Assembly (NCBI GenBank): GCA_036566745.1
Contig: DATCVR010000070.1
Span: forward strand, 1-22,098
Direction: 5' to 3'
Length of the DNA: 22,098 bases
Source: DATCVR01 sp036566745
GTDB lineage: Bacteria; Actinomycetota; Actinomycetes; Jiangellales; Jiangellaceae
Under the pieces are notes generated by a model, which searched no databases, was not told the DNA's origin, and was given only the letters and a program-made list of their open reading frames with translations. This document shows, piece by piece, positions 7,208 through 14,056 of the stretch. Made by a program: the position numbers and the translations under genes. Each line of letters opens with the position of its first letter. The stretch's first letter is position 1.

Positions 7208-7236
7208 ACCTGTAACGTACTTAACAGGTCGTTACA
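7208..7236. promoter_or_regulatory. Nested inverted repeats, candidate operator of the RHH-like gene pair
   Basis: Two overlapping inverted repeats lie just upstream of the 51-residue gene: TGTAACG/CGTTACA (7211-7217 and 7230-7236) and ACCTGT/ACAGGT (7208-7213 and 7224-7229). Overlapping short palindromes at the promoter are typical of cooperative RHH binding sites. Confidence 0.5.
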
Positions 7237-7262
7237 TACGACGTCGGTTGATCGAACAAGAC

Positions 7263-7296
7263 GGCGCCGCCGCGAGCTGGTACTCGCGGCGGCGCC
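7263..7296. terminator. Perfect 14-bp GC-rich hairpin upstream of the 90-aa gene
   Basis: GGCGCCGCCGCGAG and CTCGCGGCGGCGCC form a perfect stem with loop CTGGTA, followed by TTGATCC. It ends 34 bp before the ATG of the 90-aa gene. It could terminate plus-strand transcription entering from the RHH promoter region or act as a 5'-leader structure; there is no long T-tract. Confidence 0.55.
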
Positions 7297-7330
7297 TTGA
7301 TCCCCGACCTGATCCACCAGGAGGAGACCC

Positions 7331-7603
7331 ATGGACAACGTACCGACCCCTGAACAGACTCGTGCTCACCGTGCCGCGCTGCTGGGTCGCATCACCGTCG
7401 CTCTCGACCCGTCCGACGCTCGCGAACGACAGACGCTGCACTGGTTGTCCGACTGGGGTACCCAGCAGCTCGAAGATCTCGCCACGATGGGCGAGCGGAC
7501 GCGGCGCCGAGCCTTCGCCGACGGCGCCGCGGTCGGCCGCGCCGAGATCCTTGAGGAGTGGGGCGGCGGGCTGCTCGTCCAGCGAGTGGACCCGACGCCC
7601 TGA
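7331..7603 (+). CDS. Unrecognised 90-residue protein
   Basis: I do not recognise this protein. It is helical and charged, with no cysteines and no membrane segment: an N-terminal helix (TPEQTRAHRAALLGRITVAL), then ERQTLHWLSDWGTQQLEDLATM, then a basic stretch GERTRRRAF and a glycine-rich tail. The start is strongly supported by AGGAGG with good spacing before the ATG. A perfect hairpin lies between 7263 and 7296 in its probable 5' leader. It precedes the pentapeptide/DinB gene on the same strand with a 58-bp gap, so they might be cotranscribed, but nothing connects them functionally. Confidence 0.65.
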   Translation: MDNVPTPEQTRAHRAALLGRITVALDPSDARERQTLHWLSDWGTQQLEDLATMGERTRRRAFADGAAVGRAEILEEWGGGLLVQRVDPTP

Positions 7604-7661
7604 GCGACCACGGGGGCGGGCAGGCACTTGTCTCACGCCTTGTTCCTGGGAGGCTGATCAC

Positions 7662-8462
7662 GTGGCTGACTTCATCAGGGAGAACCTGAGCGGTTCGCGG
7701 TTCGAGGACGTGTACCTGACCGCCGCCCGGTTCCACGACGTCGATCTCACGGACGCGCGCTTCCACCTGGTCGACCTGACGGGGGTCATGATCCGTGGCG
7801 CGGCCCTGGTCAACGTCGACATGAGCGGCGAGATCGAGAACCTACGGGTCAACGGCGTTGACGTCGTTCCCCTGGTCGAGGCGGAGCTCGACCGCCGGTA
7901 CCCCGACCGCGTCAAGATGCGCCCGACCGACGCCAACGGGTACCGCGAAGCCTGGGGCATCCTCGAACGGCTGTGGGAAGAGACGATCGCGCGGGCCCGC
8001 GGGATGGTCCCGGAGTTGCTGCACGAGCACGTCGACGACGAGTGGTCCTTCATCGAGACGCTGCGCCACCTCGCCTTCGGCATGGACGCCTGGGTGCGCC
8101 GCGCCATGCTGGGCGAGCCGACGCCCTGGGACCCGCTGGACCTGCCCCACGACGAGATGCCCGACGAGCCCAGCGTCCCGCGCGACCGCAGTGTTCAGCC
8201 GTCGCTGGACGAGGCGCTCGCCCTCCGCGCGGACCGAGTGGCCACCGTCCGTCAGGTGATGGCCGAGCTCACCGACGAGCAGCTGGCCGGCATGACCGAG
8301 CCGGTCCTGGAGCCGGGCTACCCGGAGCCCGAGAGCTTCGCCGTACGCCGCTGCCTCAACGCGGTCCTCAGCGAGGCGTGGGAACACCGGCTCTACGCCG
8401 AGCGGGACCTCGACGCCCTGGACGCAACTCCCGACCGGAACCCGGCGAGTTCGGCCGGCTGA
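7662..8462 (+). CDS. Pentapeptide-repeat / DinB-like (mycothiol-dependent maleylpyruvate isomerase fold) protein
   Basis: A 266-residue two-part protein. Residues about 8-60 contain pentapeptide repeats (SRFED, ARFHD, VDLTD, ARFHL, VDLTG, AALVN, VDMSG), which form a short right-handed beta-helix. From about residue 85 the sequence fits a DinB-fold four-helix bundle: WGILERLWEETIARARGMVPELL, then FIETLRHLAFGMDAWVRRAMLG and, near the end, EAWEHRLYAERDL. The His residues of LRHLAF and WEHRLY are candidate metal ligands. DinB proteins are metal-dependent and often thiol-dependent transferases, but most are uncharacterised. The GTG start is set by GGGAGG eight bases upstream. This combination recurs in actinobacteria; the substrate is unknown. 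Confidence 0.85.
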   Translation: MADFIRENLSGSRFEDVYLTAARFHDVDLTDARFHLVDLTGVMIRGAALVNVDMSGEIENLRVNGVDVVPLVEAELDRRYPDRVKMRPTDANGYREAWGILERLWEETIARARGMVPELLHEHVDDEWSFIETLRHLAFGMDAWVRRAMLGEPTPWDPLDLPHDEMPDEPSVPRDRSVQPSLDEALALRADRVATVRQVMAELTDEQLAGMTEPVLEPGYPEPESFAVRRCLNAVLSEAWEHRLYAERDLDALDATPDRNPASSAG

Positions 8463-8474
8463 GCAGCACTGACG

Positions 8475-9056
8475 TCAGCGGATCACCGTGTAGCGCAGGT
8501 GGGTGGCGTTCGGGGAGTCGACCACCTGGGGGCGCTCGAGCCGGAACTGGCCACCCAGCTGCTCGAACAGCCGAGTGCCGCTGCCGAGCAGGACCGGGAC
8601 CAGGTTGACCTGGATCTCGTCCAGGAGGCCAGCGGCAAGGCACTGCTGAGCCGCGCTGGCGCCGTGCACGCCCACCACCTTGTCCCCCGCTGCGGCCTTC
8701 GCCTGCTCCACCGCGCTGTGGATGCCGTCGGTGACGAAGGTGAAGACCGACGGCGCCCGGACCGTCGCCGGGTCGGGTGGGTTGTGGGTGAGCACAAAGC
8801 ACGGCGCCGGGCCGGCCGGACCGCCGTCGCCCCACCCTCCATCCCCCTCGGCCAGGTCGTAGGAACGCCGGCCCATGAGGATCGAGCCCAGATCCTCGCG
8901 CATCCCGTCCAGCAGCTCGGCGTCACGTGGGTCAGGTTGGTGCAGCCACTGGTGCAGGATCTCGCCGCCGTCGCCCAGCTGATGCTCGCGGGTGACGTTC
9001 GGCCCGGTCACGAATCCGTCGAGCGACATCGAAGTCCCCGAAATGACCTTGCTCAC
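8475..9056 (-). CDS. Dihydrofolate reductase-like / RibD C-terminal-domain protein (YyaP/YwjB type)
   Basis: A 193-residue protein of the DHFR-like RibD-C superfamily. Signatures: SMSLDGFVTGPN at the N-terminus, ILMGRRSYDLAEG (nucleotide-binding loop MGRxTY-like), GVHGASAAQQCLAAGLLDEIQVNLVPVLLGSGTRLFEQLG at 128-167, and a final LRYTVIR strand. Members probably use NADPH to reduce pteridine- or flavin-like substrates, but most lack assigned reactions. The GTG start has GAGGAG five bases upstream. It is convergent with the pentapeptide/DinB gene, leaving only 12 bp between the stops, and its promoter lies in the long region before the rifampicin monooxygenase gene. Confidence 0.88.
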   Translation of the reverse strand: MSKVISGTSMSLDGFVTGPNVTREHQLGDGGEILHQWLHQPDPRDAELLDGMREDLGSILMGRRSYDLAEGDGGWGDGGPAGPAPCFVLTHNPPDPATVRAPSVFTFVTDGIHSAVEQAKAAAGDKVVGVHGASAAQQCLAAGLLDEIQVNLVPVLLGSGTRLFEQLGGQFRLERPQVVDSPNATHLRYTVIR

Positions 9057-9300
9057 GAGATCTCCTCCTCAGCTGGCTGCCCCGCTGGGGACGCGACTCC
9101 GATGAGTGCGCACCCGGACGATCCGTCTCATCGTGCGGCACGTCGTCGGGATAGTCACGCCTATGCCGCCGAGGGGGCCAGAACCACGCGACAGCATCCC
9201 CACGAAAGCCGAGTGCGGCTTCAGGCCGGCGTCGGATCGGCTTCAGGCTCAGCTGCCCGGCCGACGACCGCGATCGATTCGTCCGTCCAGCGCGGACAGC
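9057..9300. other. Intergenic stretch without a recognisable gene
   Basis: This part of the 469-bp gap between the DHFR-like and monooxygenase genes shows no supported gene. It must hold the DHFR-like promoter. The only structure seen is an 11-bp direct repeat CGGCTTCAGGC at 9216-9226 and 9238-9248, spaced 22 bp start to start. Confidence 0.5.
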
Positions 9301-9332
9301 AAAAAGGAAGGGAGGAACCGCCACTCCCTTCC
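9301..9332 (-). terminator. Rho-independent terminator on the minus strand with no upstream gene
   Basis: GGAAGGGAG (9306-9314) and CTCCCTTCC (9324-9332) form a 9-bp stem with a 9-nt loop. On the minus strand it is followed by five T (9305-9301). No minus-strand gene lies immediately upstream, so it would stop antisense or divergent transcripts from the monooxygenase promoter. Confidence 0.7.
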
Positions 9333-9355
9333 ACTCTCAACTTATAGCGCAGTGG

Positions 9356-9375
9356 GGGGCTTGCGGCAAGGCCCC
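9356..9375. promoter_or_regulatory. Rifamycin-associated element (RAE) upstream of the rifampicin monooxygenase gene
   Basis: GGGGCTTGCGGCAAGGCCCC is an almost perfect inverted repeat 150 bp before the monooxygenase ATG. It matches, as I recall it, the conserved RAE found upstream of rifamycin-inactivating genes in actinomycetes, which mediates induction by rifamycins. A TATAGC (9343-9348) lies just upstream and may be part of the promoter. Confidence 0.82.
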
Positions 9376-9525
9376 GGTTGTGCCGCAGAATCGTCGGCCG
9401 AAGCCACAACCTGCGGAAATGGGGAAGCGAACGATGCGCGAGCGGGTGTCGATGTACGGGTCGCGCGGGCCACCGGACTGCGCGAAACACCTGGCCGCAC
9501 CAACGACATCGATGGACGGGGCTTC

Positions 9526-10953
9526 ATGATTGACGTGATCATCGCCGGTGGCGGACCGACCGGCTTGATGCTGGCGAGCGAGCTGCGGTTGCACGGCGTG
9601 CATGCGCTCGTGCTGGAGAAGGAGACGGAGCCGACCAGAGTCGTCCGCGCGCTCGGTCTGCACGCGCGCAGCGTCGAGGTGATGGACCAGCGCGGTCTGC
9701 TGGAGCGATTCCTCGAACTCGGCCGCCAGTACCCCCTCGGCGGATTCTTCGCCGGCATCCCCCAGCCCGCCCCGGAAGGGCTCGACACCTCGCATCCATA
9801 CGTCCTCGGGATCCCGCAGCCCATCACCGAACGCCTGCTGTCCGAGCACGCCACCGAGCTCGGCGTCGAGATCCGGCGCGGCCGCGAACTGGTCGGGCTG
9901 CACCAGGACGACCACGGCGTGACCGTCGAGCTGGCCGACGGCACGCAGCTGCGCTCGCGCTACCTCGTCGGGTGCGACGGCGGCCGCAGCACGGTGCGCA
10001 AGCTGCTCGGTGTCGGCTTCCCCGGCGAGCCCGCCAAGTCCGAGACGCTGCTGGGCGAGATGGAGGTGACCGAGGATCCCGCGACGGTCGCCGCCATCGT
10101 CGAGGAAGTCCGCAAGACCCAGAAGAGGTTCGGCCTCGGGTCGTTCGGGGAGGGCGTCTACCGCGTCATCGTGCCCGCCGAGGGGTTGGCCGCGGACCGC
10201 ACGGTCGCGCCGACCCTCGAGGATTTCCAGCGACAGCTGCGAGCGTTCGCCGGCACCGACTTCGGCGTGCACTCGCCGCGCTGGCTCTCTCGTTTCGGCG
10301 ACGCCACCCGGCAGGCCGAGCGCTACCGGACCGGCCGGGTGCTGCTGGCCGGCGACGCGGCGCACATCCATCCGCCGGTCGGTGGGCAGGGACTCAACCT
10401 CGGCATCCAGGACGCGTTCAACCTGGGCTGGAAGCTGGCCGCCGAGGTCGCAGGCTGGGCGCCGGAGGGTCTGCTGGACAGCTACCACTCCGAACGACAC
10501 CCGGTGGCCGCCGACGTGCTGGACAACACCCGCGCCCAGATGGAGCTGATGTCCACCGAGCCGGGTCCCCAGGCAGTGCGCCGGCTGCTGTCGCAACTGA
10601 TGGACTTCGAGGACGTGAACCGGTATCTGGTCGAGAAGATCATCGCGATCGGGATCCGCTACGACTTCGGCGAGGGGCATGACCTGCTCGGCCGGCGGCT
10701 GCGGGACGTGACGCTGAAGCGGAGTCGCCTCTACGAGCTGATGCACGAAGGCCGCGGGCTGCTGCTCGACCAGACCGGCCGGCTCTCGGGGGCAGGGTGG
10801 GCGGATCGGGTCGACCACGTCGTCGACGTCAGCGAGGAACTGGACGTGCCCGCGGTGCTGCTGCGGCCGGACGGTCACGTGGCATGGGTCGGCGACGACC
10901 AGCAGGAGCTGCTCAGCCAGCTGCACCGGTGGTTCGGCGCGCCCGTCGACTGA
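9526..10953 (+). CDS. rox: Rifampicin monooxygenase (class A FAD-dependent)
   Basis: A 475-residue flavoprotein hydroxylase. The FAD-binding GGGPTG loop is at 8-13, the second signature GCDGGRSTVRKLLG at 149-162 contains the DG motif, and GDAAHIHPPVGGQGLNLGIQDAFNLGWKLA (276-305) is the third FAD/ribityl motif. The sequence closely resembles the actinomycete rifampicin monooxygenases (Rox) from memory, including EKETEPTRVVRALGLHARSVEVMDQRGLLERF and the C-terminal VDVSEELDVPAVLLRPDGHVAWVGDDQQ. These enzymes use NADPH and O2 to hydroxylate rifampicin, opening and inactivating the macrocycle. The rifamycin-associated element upstream independently supports the assignment. ATG was chosen because MIDVI aligns with family N-termini; the open frame upstream is not family-like. 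A strong hairpin follows the gene. Confidence 0.92.
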   Translation: MIDVIIAGGGPTGLMLASELRLHGVHALVLEKETEPTRVVRALGLHARSVEVMDQRGLLERFLELGRQYPLGGFFAGIPQPAPEGLDTSHPYVLGIPQPITERLLSEHATELGVEIRRGRELVGLHQDDHGVTVELADGTQLRSRYLVGCDGGRSTVRKLLGVGFPGEPAKSETLLGEMEVTEDPATVAAIVEEVRKTQKRFGLGSFGEGVYRVIVPAEGLAADRTVAPTLEDFQRQLRAFAGTDFGVHSPRWLSRFGDATRQAERYRTGRVLLAGDAAHIHPPVGGQGLNLGIQDAFNLGWKLAAEVAGWAPEGLLDSYHSERHPVAADVLDNTRAQMELMSTEPGPQAVRRLLSQLMDFEDVNRYLVEKIIAIGIRYDFGEGHDLLGRRLRDVTLKRSRLYELMHEGRGLLLDQTGRLSGAGWADRVDHVVDVSEELDVPAVLLRPDGHVAWVGDDQQELLSQLHRWFGAPVD

Positions 10954-10962
10954 ACGCGCAGG

Positions 10963-10997
10963 CCGCGGTGGAGGCCCGACTCAGGCCTCCACCGCGG
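10963..10997. terminator. Bidirectional terminator overlapping the end of the marR gene
   Basis: CCGCGGTGGAGGCC (10963-10976) and GGCCTCCACCGCGG (10984-10997) form a perfect 14-bp stem with a 7-nt loop. It serves the convergent monooxygenase and MarR genes; the marR stop codon lies in the loop and the stem encodes its last residues. Confidence 0.75.
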
Positions 10998-11535
10998 TCG
11001 GGCCGGGGGAGGTCGGGCCGCTGCGGCGCTTGCGGGGGGCAGCGGAGCGGGGCGGCTCGGCGCGCATGTGGTCGCGCACGCGGGTCATGATGTCGCCGAG
11101 GTGGTGCAGGTCGTCATCGGTCAGGGGCGCGAACAGCAGACGGCGGATCACCTCGACATGGCCGGGCAGGACGCGGCCGACCAGGGCCAGGCCATCCTCG
11201 GTCACGGTGACCAGGGTGGCTCGATCGTCGTGAGGGCTTGGTCCGCGGGTGATGAGGCCGGCCTTCTCCAGCAGCCCGGCCTGGTAGGTCAGGCCGCTAC
11301 GGCTGTAGACGACACCGTCGGCCAGCTGCGTCATGGTCAGTTGGCCATGGGCGTCGGCGAGCCGGGCGAGGAGCTGGAACTGCACGTAGCTGAGGTCGCC
11401 CTCGGCGCGTAGCTGCTGTTCGACCTGGTGCTGGAGCACGCTGACGGCTTCCATGAGCGCGAAATAAGTCCCCAGCTGCCGGGGCCCGAGCGTCTGACCG
11501 TCGGCGGAGCCCGTGTCGGGATGGGAGCCGGTCAT
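10981..11535 (-). CDS. MarR-family transcriptional regulator
   Basis: A 184-residue MarR protein. The winged helix-turn-helix is clear: LSYVQFQLLARLADAHGQLTMTQLADGVVYSRSGLTYQAGLLEKAGLITRGPSPHDDRATLVTVTEDGLALV (about 48-119), with the DDRA wing typical of the family. A basic C-terminal tail (RKRRS) follows. ATG is the chosen start, although GAGGGG abuts it with no spacer; a leaderless transcript or an alternative start is possible. It is divergent from a quinone oxidoreductase/SGNH hydrolase pair, and three copies of an 18-bp operator-like palindrome lie between them, so it probably represses both directions and is released by a phenolic, quinone or oxidant signal. Confidence 0.9.
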   Translation of the reverse strand: MTGSHPDTGSADGQTLGPRQLGTYFALMEAVSVLQHQVEQQLRAEGDLSYVQFQLLARLADAHGQLTMTQLADGVVYSRSGLTYQAGLLEKAGLITRGPSPHDDRATLVTVTEDGLALVGRVLPGHVEVIRRLLFAPLTDDDLHHLGDIMTRVRDHMRAEPPRSAAPRKRRSGPTSPGPTAVEA

Positions 11536-11548
11536 CCCCTCACCGTAC

Positions 11549-11566
11549 AGCTTCGAATCCAAAGCA
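11549..11566. promoter_or_regulatory. MarR operator copy 1 (marR-proximal)
   Basis: AGCTTCGAATCCAAAGCA matches the central perfect copy at 14 of 18 positions. It lies 14 bp from the marR start, where binding would autorepress marR. Confidence 0.65.
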
Positions 11567-11596
11567 TTGTGACGAGCGTCACCCGCTCGAGGCGTG

Positions 11597-11614
11597 TGCT
11601 TCGAAGTCGAAGCA
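11597..11614. promoter_or_regulatory. MarR operator copy 2 (perfect palindrome)
   Basis: TGCTTCGA-AG-TCGAAGCA is a perfect inverted repeat with 8-bp arms, of the size bound by MarR dimers. It sits centrally between marR and the oxidoreductase gene, just upstream of a TAGATT that could be the -10 of the plus-strand promoter (11618-11623). Confidence 0.85.
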
Positions 11615-11629
11615 GAGTAGATTCCTGCA

Positions 11630-11647
11630 TGTTTCAACTTCGAAGCA
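11630..11647. promoter_or_regulatory. MarR operator copy 3 (oxidoreductase-proximal)
   Basis: TGTTTCAACTTCGAAGCA matches copy 2 at 14 of 18 positions with one intact half-site. It lies 18 bp before the oxidoreductase start, near the expected transcription start, where binding would block that promoter. Confidence 0.7.
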
Positions 11648-11665
11648 TGCGAGTGAGGAGAGATC

Positions 11666-12601
11666 GTGAAGGCAGTGCGTTACCACTCCTACGGCGACAG
11701 CGACGTCCTGGTCTACGAGGAGGCGAACCGTCCGGCGGCAGGGCCCGGGCAGGTAGTGGTGCGGGTGGCCGGCAGCTCGTTCAATCCGGTGGACGTCGCG
11801 ATCCGCGCGGGCGTGCTTCAGCATGTGTTCCCGGTAGCCCTCCCGCACGTTCCGAACTTCGACGTGGCCGGGATCGTCGCCGAGGTAGGCGACGGCGTGA
11901 GCGGCTGGAGTGTGGGGGACGCGGTGGTGGCGTTCCTGCCGATGACCGAGCCTGGCGCGGCCGCCGAGTACGTCGCTGCGCCCGCCGAGTCGCTGGCTGC
12001 CGCCCCCGCGACCGTCGAACTCGCCGACGCCGCGGCGCTGCCCTCGGCCGGACTGACGGCCTGGCAGTCGCTGTTCGAGCACGCCGGCGTGACGGCGGGG
12101 CAGAGCGTGCTGATCAACGGCGCGGGCGGGGCGGTGGGCGGGTATGCCGTCCAGTTCGCCGCGCAGGCCGGTGCCACCGTGACCGCGACCGCCAGCCCAC
12201 GCAGCCGCGACCGCATCCGCTCCTACGGCGCGGACCGGATCGTCGACCACACCGCCACGCCCCTGCTGCACGCGGTCGCCGGGCAGCGGTACGACGTGGC
12301 GCTGAACCTGGCGGCCACCGGCCCGGAGGAGACCGCACAGCTGGTGGACCTGGTCGCCGACGGCGGAGCCTTCATCAGCACCACCACTCCCGGCCCGGAG
12401 GATGCCGGCCGCGAGATCCGGACGGTGCGGGTCTTCCTGCACGGCGACGCCTCCCAGCTCGCCGAGCTGGTCACCCGCGTGGACGCCGGAGACCTGAAGA
12501 TCAACGTCGCAGAGCGACGACCGCTGACCGACCTGGCCGCTGTCCACGACGAAGCCGCCGCCGGACGACTGTCCGGCAAGACCGTCCTGACACCCGCCTG
12601 A
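11666..12601 (+). CDS. Zinc-independent quinone oxidoreductase (MDR superfamily, NADPH-dependent)
   Basis: A 311-residue medium-chain dehydrogenase/reductase. The GroES-like N-terminal half has GSSFNPVDVAIRAG and HVPNFDVAGIVAEVGDGVSGWSVGDAVV, and the Rossmann half has the dinucleotide motif INGAGGAVGGYAVQFAAQAGATV (150-172). The cysteine ligands for catalytic or structural zinc are absent, which places it with zeta-crystallin/QOR-like NADPH:quinone reductases. The C-terminal YDVALNL, GGAFISTTTP and GRLSGKTVLTP are typical. The GTG start is set by GAGGAG upstream. It is divergent from marR with three shared operators and probably cotranscribed with the SGNH hydrolase gene 35 bp downstream. Likely role: detoxifying quinones or enones under MarR control. 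Confidence 0.9.
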   Translation: MKAVRYHSYGDSDVLVYEEANRPAAGPGQVVVRVAGSSFNPVDVAIRAGVLQHVFPVALPHVPNFDVAGIVAEVGDGVSGWSVGDAVVAFLPMTEPGAAAEYVAAPAESLAAAPATVELADAAALPSAGLTAWQSLFEHAGVTAGQSVLINGAGGAVGGYAVQFAAQAGATVTATASPRSRDRIRSYGADRIVDHTATPLLHAVAGQRYDVALNLAATGPEETAQLVDLVADGGAFISTTTPGPEDAGREIRTVRVFLHGDASQLAELVTRVDAGDLKINVAERRPLTDLAAVHDEAAAGRLSGKTVLTPA

Positions 12602-12636
12602 GCCGCACTCCCCCTGGCAACGAATGGAGCACACAC

Positions 12637-13740
12637 ATGTTCTGGACAGCCGGTTTCCGCACCGCCGTCATCAGTCCCTACGAGCAGATCCAGCTCACCG
12701 AACCCCGCGGCTTCGCCGACCAGACGGTCCGCCAGGTGCTCCACCTGGCTGGCGGCGGAGAACGCCTCCGGGTGCGCCTGACCAACCGCTACGGCCGCGC
12801 CCCGCTGACCATCGGTGCCGCGACGGCCGCCACCGGGCACGGGCAGGCCACCCTCACCTTCGACGGCGCGGAGAAGCTCACCATCCCGCCGGGAGACGAG
12901 GCTGCCAGTGACCCGATCGATCTGCCCGCAGCGCCCGGCGCCGACCTCGCCCTCAGCCTCTACCTCCCCGAGGAGACAGGGCTGGCCACCTACTCCCATC
13001 GGCCCATGGAGACCGCTCACATCGTGCGCGGAAACCACGTCACGTCAGCCACCCTCCCGGACGCTGAGCTGGTAGAAGCCAGGTTCTACGTCTCGGGCGT
13101 CGACGTGCTCGCCCCGGACGACACCGCCATCGCCGTGGCGTTCGGCGACTCCTGGTTCGAAGGGGTCGGCTCCACGACCGGCGCCAACCACCGCTCCGTG
13201 GACGTCCTCAACCGGCGCCTCGAGCGCGGATGGGTCGTCAACCAGGGCATCGCCGGAAACCGCCTGCTTCGGGACGAGGTCGGCGAGCACGCACTGGGGC
13301 GCTTCGACCGCGACGTCCTCTCGATCCCCGGCCTGACCCACGTCCTGGTGCACTTCGGCATCAACGACCTCGGCCTCCCTGGCATGTCCGGCGAGCCTCC
13401 CGCCACCTCGGACGCCCTGATCGCGGGCTTCACGGACCTCGCCCATCGCGTCCACGAGGCCGGCCTGAAGATCCTCGTCGGCACGATCGGTCCCTTCGCG
13501 GGCGCCGTCTACCCCGGAGTCAGCACCCCCGAGGGCCGCGCCGCCCGACGGGAGGTGAACGACTGGATCCGCACCACCGACGCCTTCGACGCCGTCTTCG
13601 ATGTGGCCCGCGCCGTCGAGAACCCCGAAGCGCCCGACTACATCCACCCCGCCCTGGACAGCGGCGACGGCATGCACCTCAACGACAGAGGCGCCGAGGC
13701 CATGGCCAACGCCGTGGACCCGGAGACCCTCGCCCGCTAG
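12637..13740 (+). CDS. SGNH/GDSL-family hydrolase with N-terminal beta-sandwich domain
   Basis: A 367-residue protein. The first ~155 residues look like the beta-rich, carbohydrate-esterase-type accessory domain (RVRLTNRYGRAPLTIGAAT ... LALSLYLPE). The SGNH hydrolase domain follows, with all blocks: GDSW (nucleophile Ser172), GIAGN (204-208), GIND (241-244) and DGMHLND (Asp344, His347). Such enzymes deacylate carbohydrates or lipids. No clear signal peptide is visible, so a cytoplasmic location is likely unless the start is wrong. ATG was chosen 35 bp after the oxidoreductase stop. As the second gene of a MarR-controlled pair it may hydrolyse an ester that the oxidoreductase also acts on; this is inference. 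Confidence 0.85.
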   Translation: MFWTAGFRTAVISPYEQIQLTEPRGFADQTVRQVLHLAGGGERLRVRLTNRYGRAPLTIGAATAATGHGQATLTFDGAEKLTIPPGDEAASDPIDLPAAPGADLALSLYLPEETGLATYSHRPMETAHIVRGNHVTSATLPDAELVEARFYVSGVDVLAPDDTAIAVAFGDSWFEGVGSTTGANHRSVDVLNRRLERGWVVNQGIAGNRLLRDEVGEHALGRFDRDVLSIPGLTHVLVHFGINDLGLPGMSGEPPATSDALIAGFTDLAHRVHEAGLKILVGTIGPFAGAVYPGVSTPEGRAARREVNDWIRTTDAFDAVFDVARAVENPEAPDYIHPALDSGDGMHLNDRGAEAMANAVDPETLAR

Positions 13741-13774
13741 ACGCTCGTCCCTGCCGCTTCGCGAAGTGCTCAGC

Positions 13775-13809
13775 GCGAAGGCCCGGACCGCTACGGTCCG
13801 GGCCTTCGC
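13775..13809. terminator. 15-bp hairpin terminator, copy A of a 43-nt repeat
   Basis: GCGAAGGCCCGGACC and GGTCCGGGCCTTCGC form a perfect 15-bp stem with loop GCTAC, 34 bp after the SGNH hydrolase stop. With the following GGTGTGGG it forms a 43-nt unit (to 13817) that recurs at 21409-21451. Confidence 0.75.
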
Positions 13810-13847
13810 GGTGTGGGGTCCACCTGCGTGGACCGGCACGGGCCTGA

Positions 13848-14056
13848 TCAGACGTAGAAGACGACGGTCGACAGCCGCCGCCACACCGGCGCCGTGACCT
13901 ACTTCGCGATCTGAGTCAAAGGGTCACGCACTTGTCCGTCCAGCGCCCCTGGCTCCCGTTGGAGACGACGTTCGACGTGACACTGGGATTCCGTGGGGCA
14001 CGCATCGCCTCGCTCGCCACTCGCTTCAGCCGAGCCTTCAACCGCAGCTGACTCAC
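13848..14056 (-). other. Non-genic stretch with possible decayed minus-strand coding fragments
   Basis: No plus-strand gene is supported here. On the minus strand a short frame from GTG at 14056 ends in QGRWTDKCVTL at 13916, and a second stretch in another frame reads VTAPVWRRLSTVVFYV and stops at 13848. Both look more protein-like than random antisense, which suggests remnants of one broken gene, but I recognise neither and the call is weak. Confidence 0.25.

Noticed and set aside
9216..9248. 11-bp direct repeat CGGCTTCAGGC spaced 22 bp start to start.
   Set aside because: The two-turn spacing is suggestive of a binding site, but there are only two copies, far from any start codon, and no third copy was noticed.
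9106..9525. Upstream in-frame extension of the rifampicin monooxygenase frame.
   Set aside because: It runs through the rifamycin-associated element and a terminator hairpin, and family N-termini begin at MIDVI.
9337..10926. A 529-codon open frame antisense to the rifampicin monooxygenase gene.
   Set aside because: It mirrors the sense codons of a confident gene in high-GC DNA, is poor in recognisable motifs, and its composition is typical of an antisense shadow.
11569..11582. Palindrome GTGACG-AG-CGTCAC between MarR operators 1 and 2.
   Set aside because: It is unrelated in sequence to the three operators and short palindromes are common in GC-rich DNA; a second regulator site is possible but unsupported.
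13045..13884. A 279-codon open frame antisense to the SGNH hydrolase gene.
   Set aside because: It overlaps the catalytic blocks of a confident gene and shows no family features.
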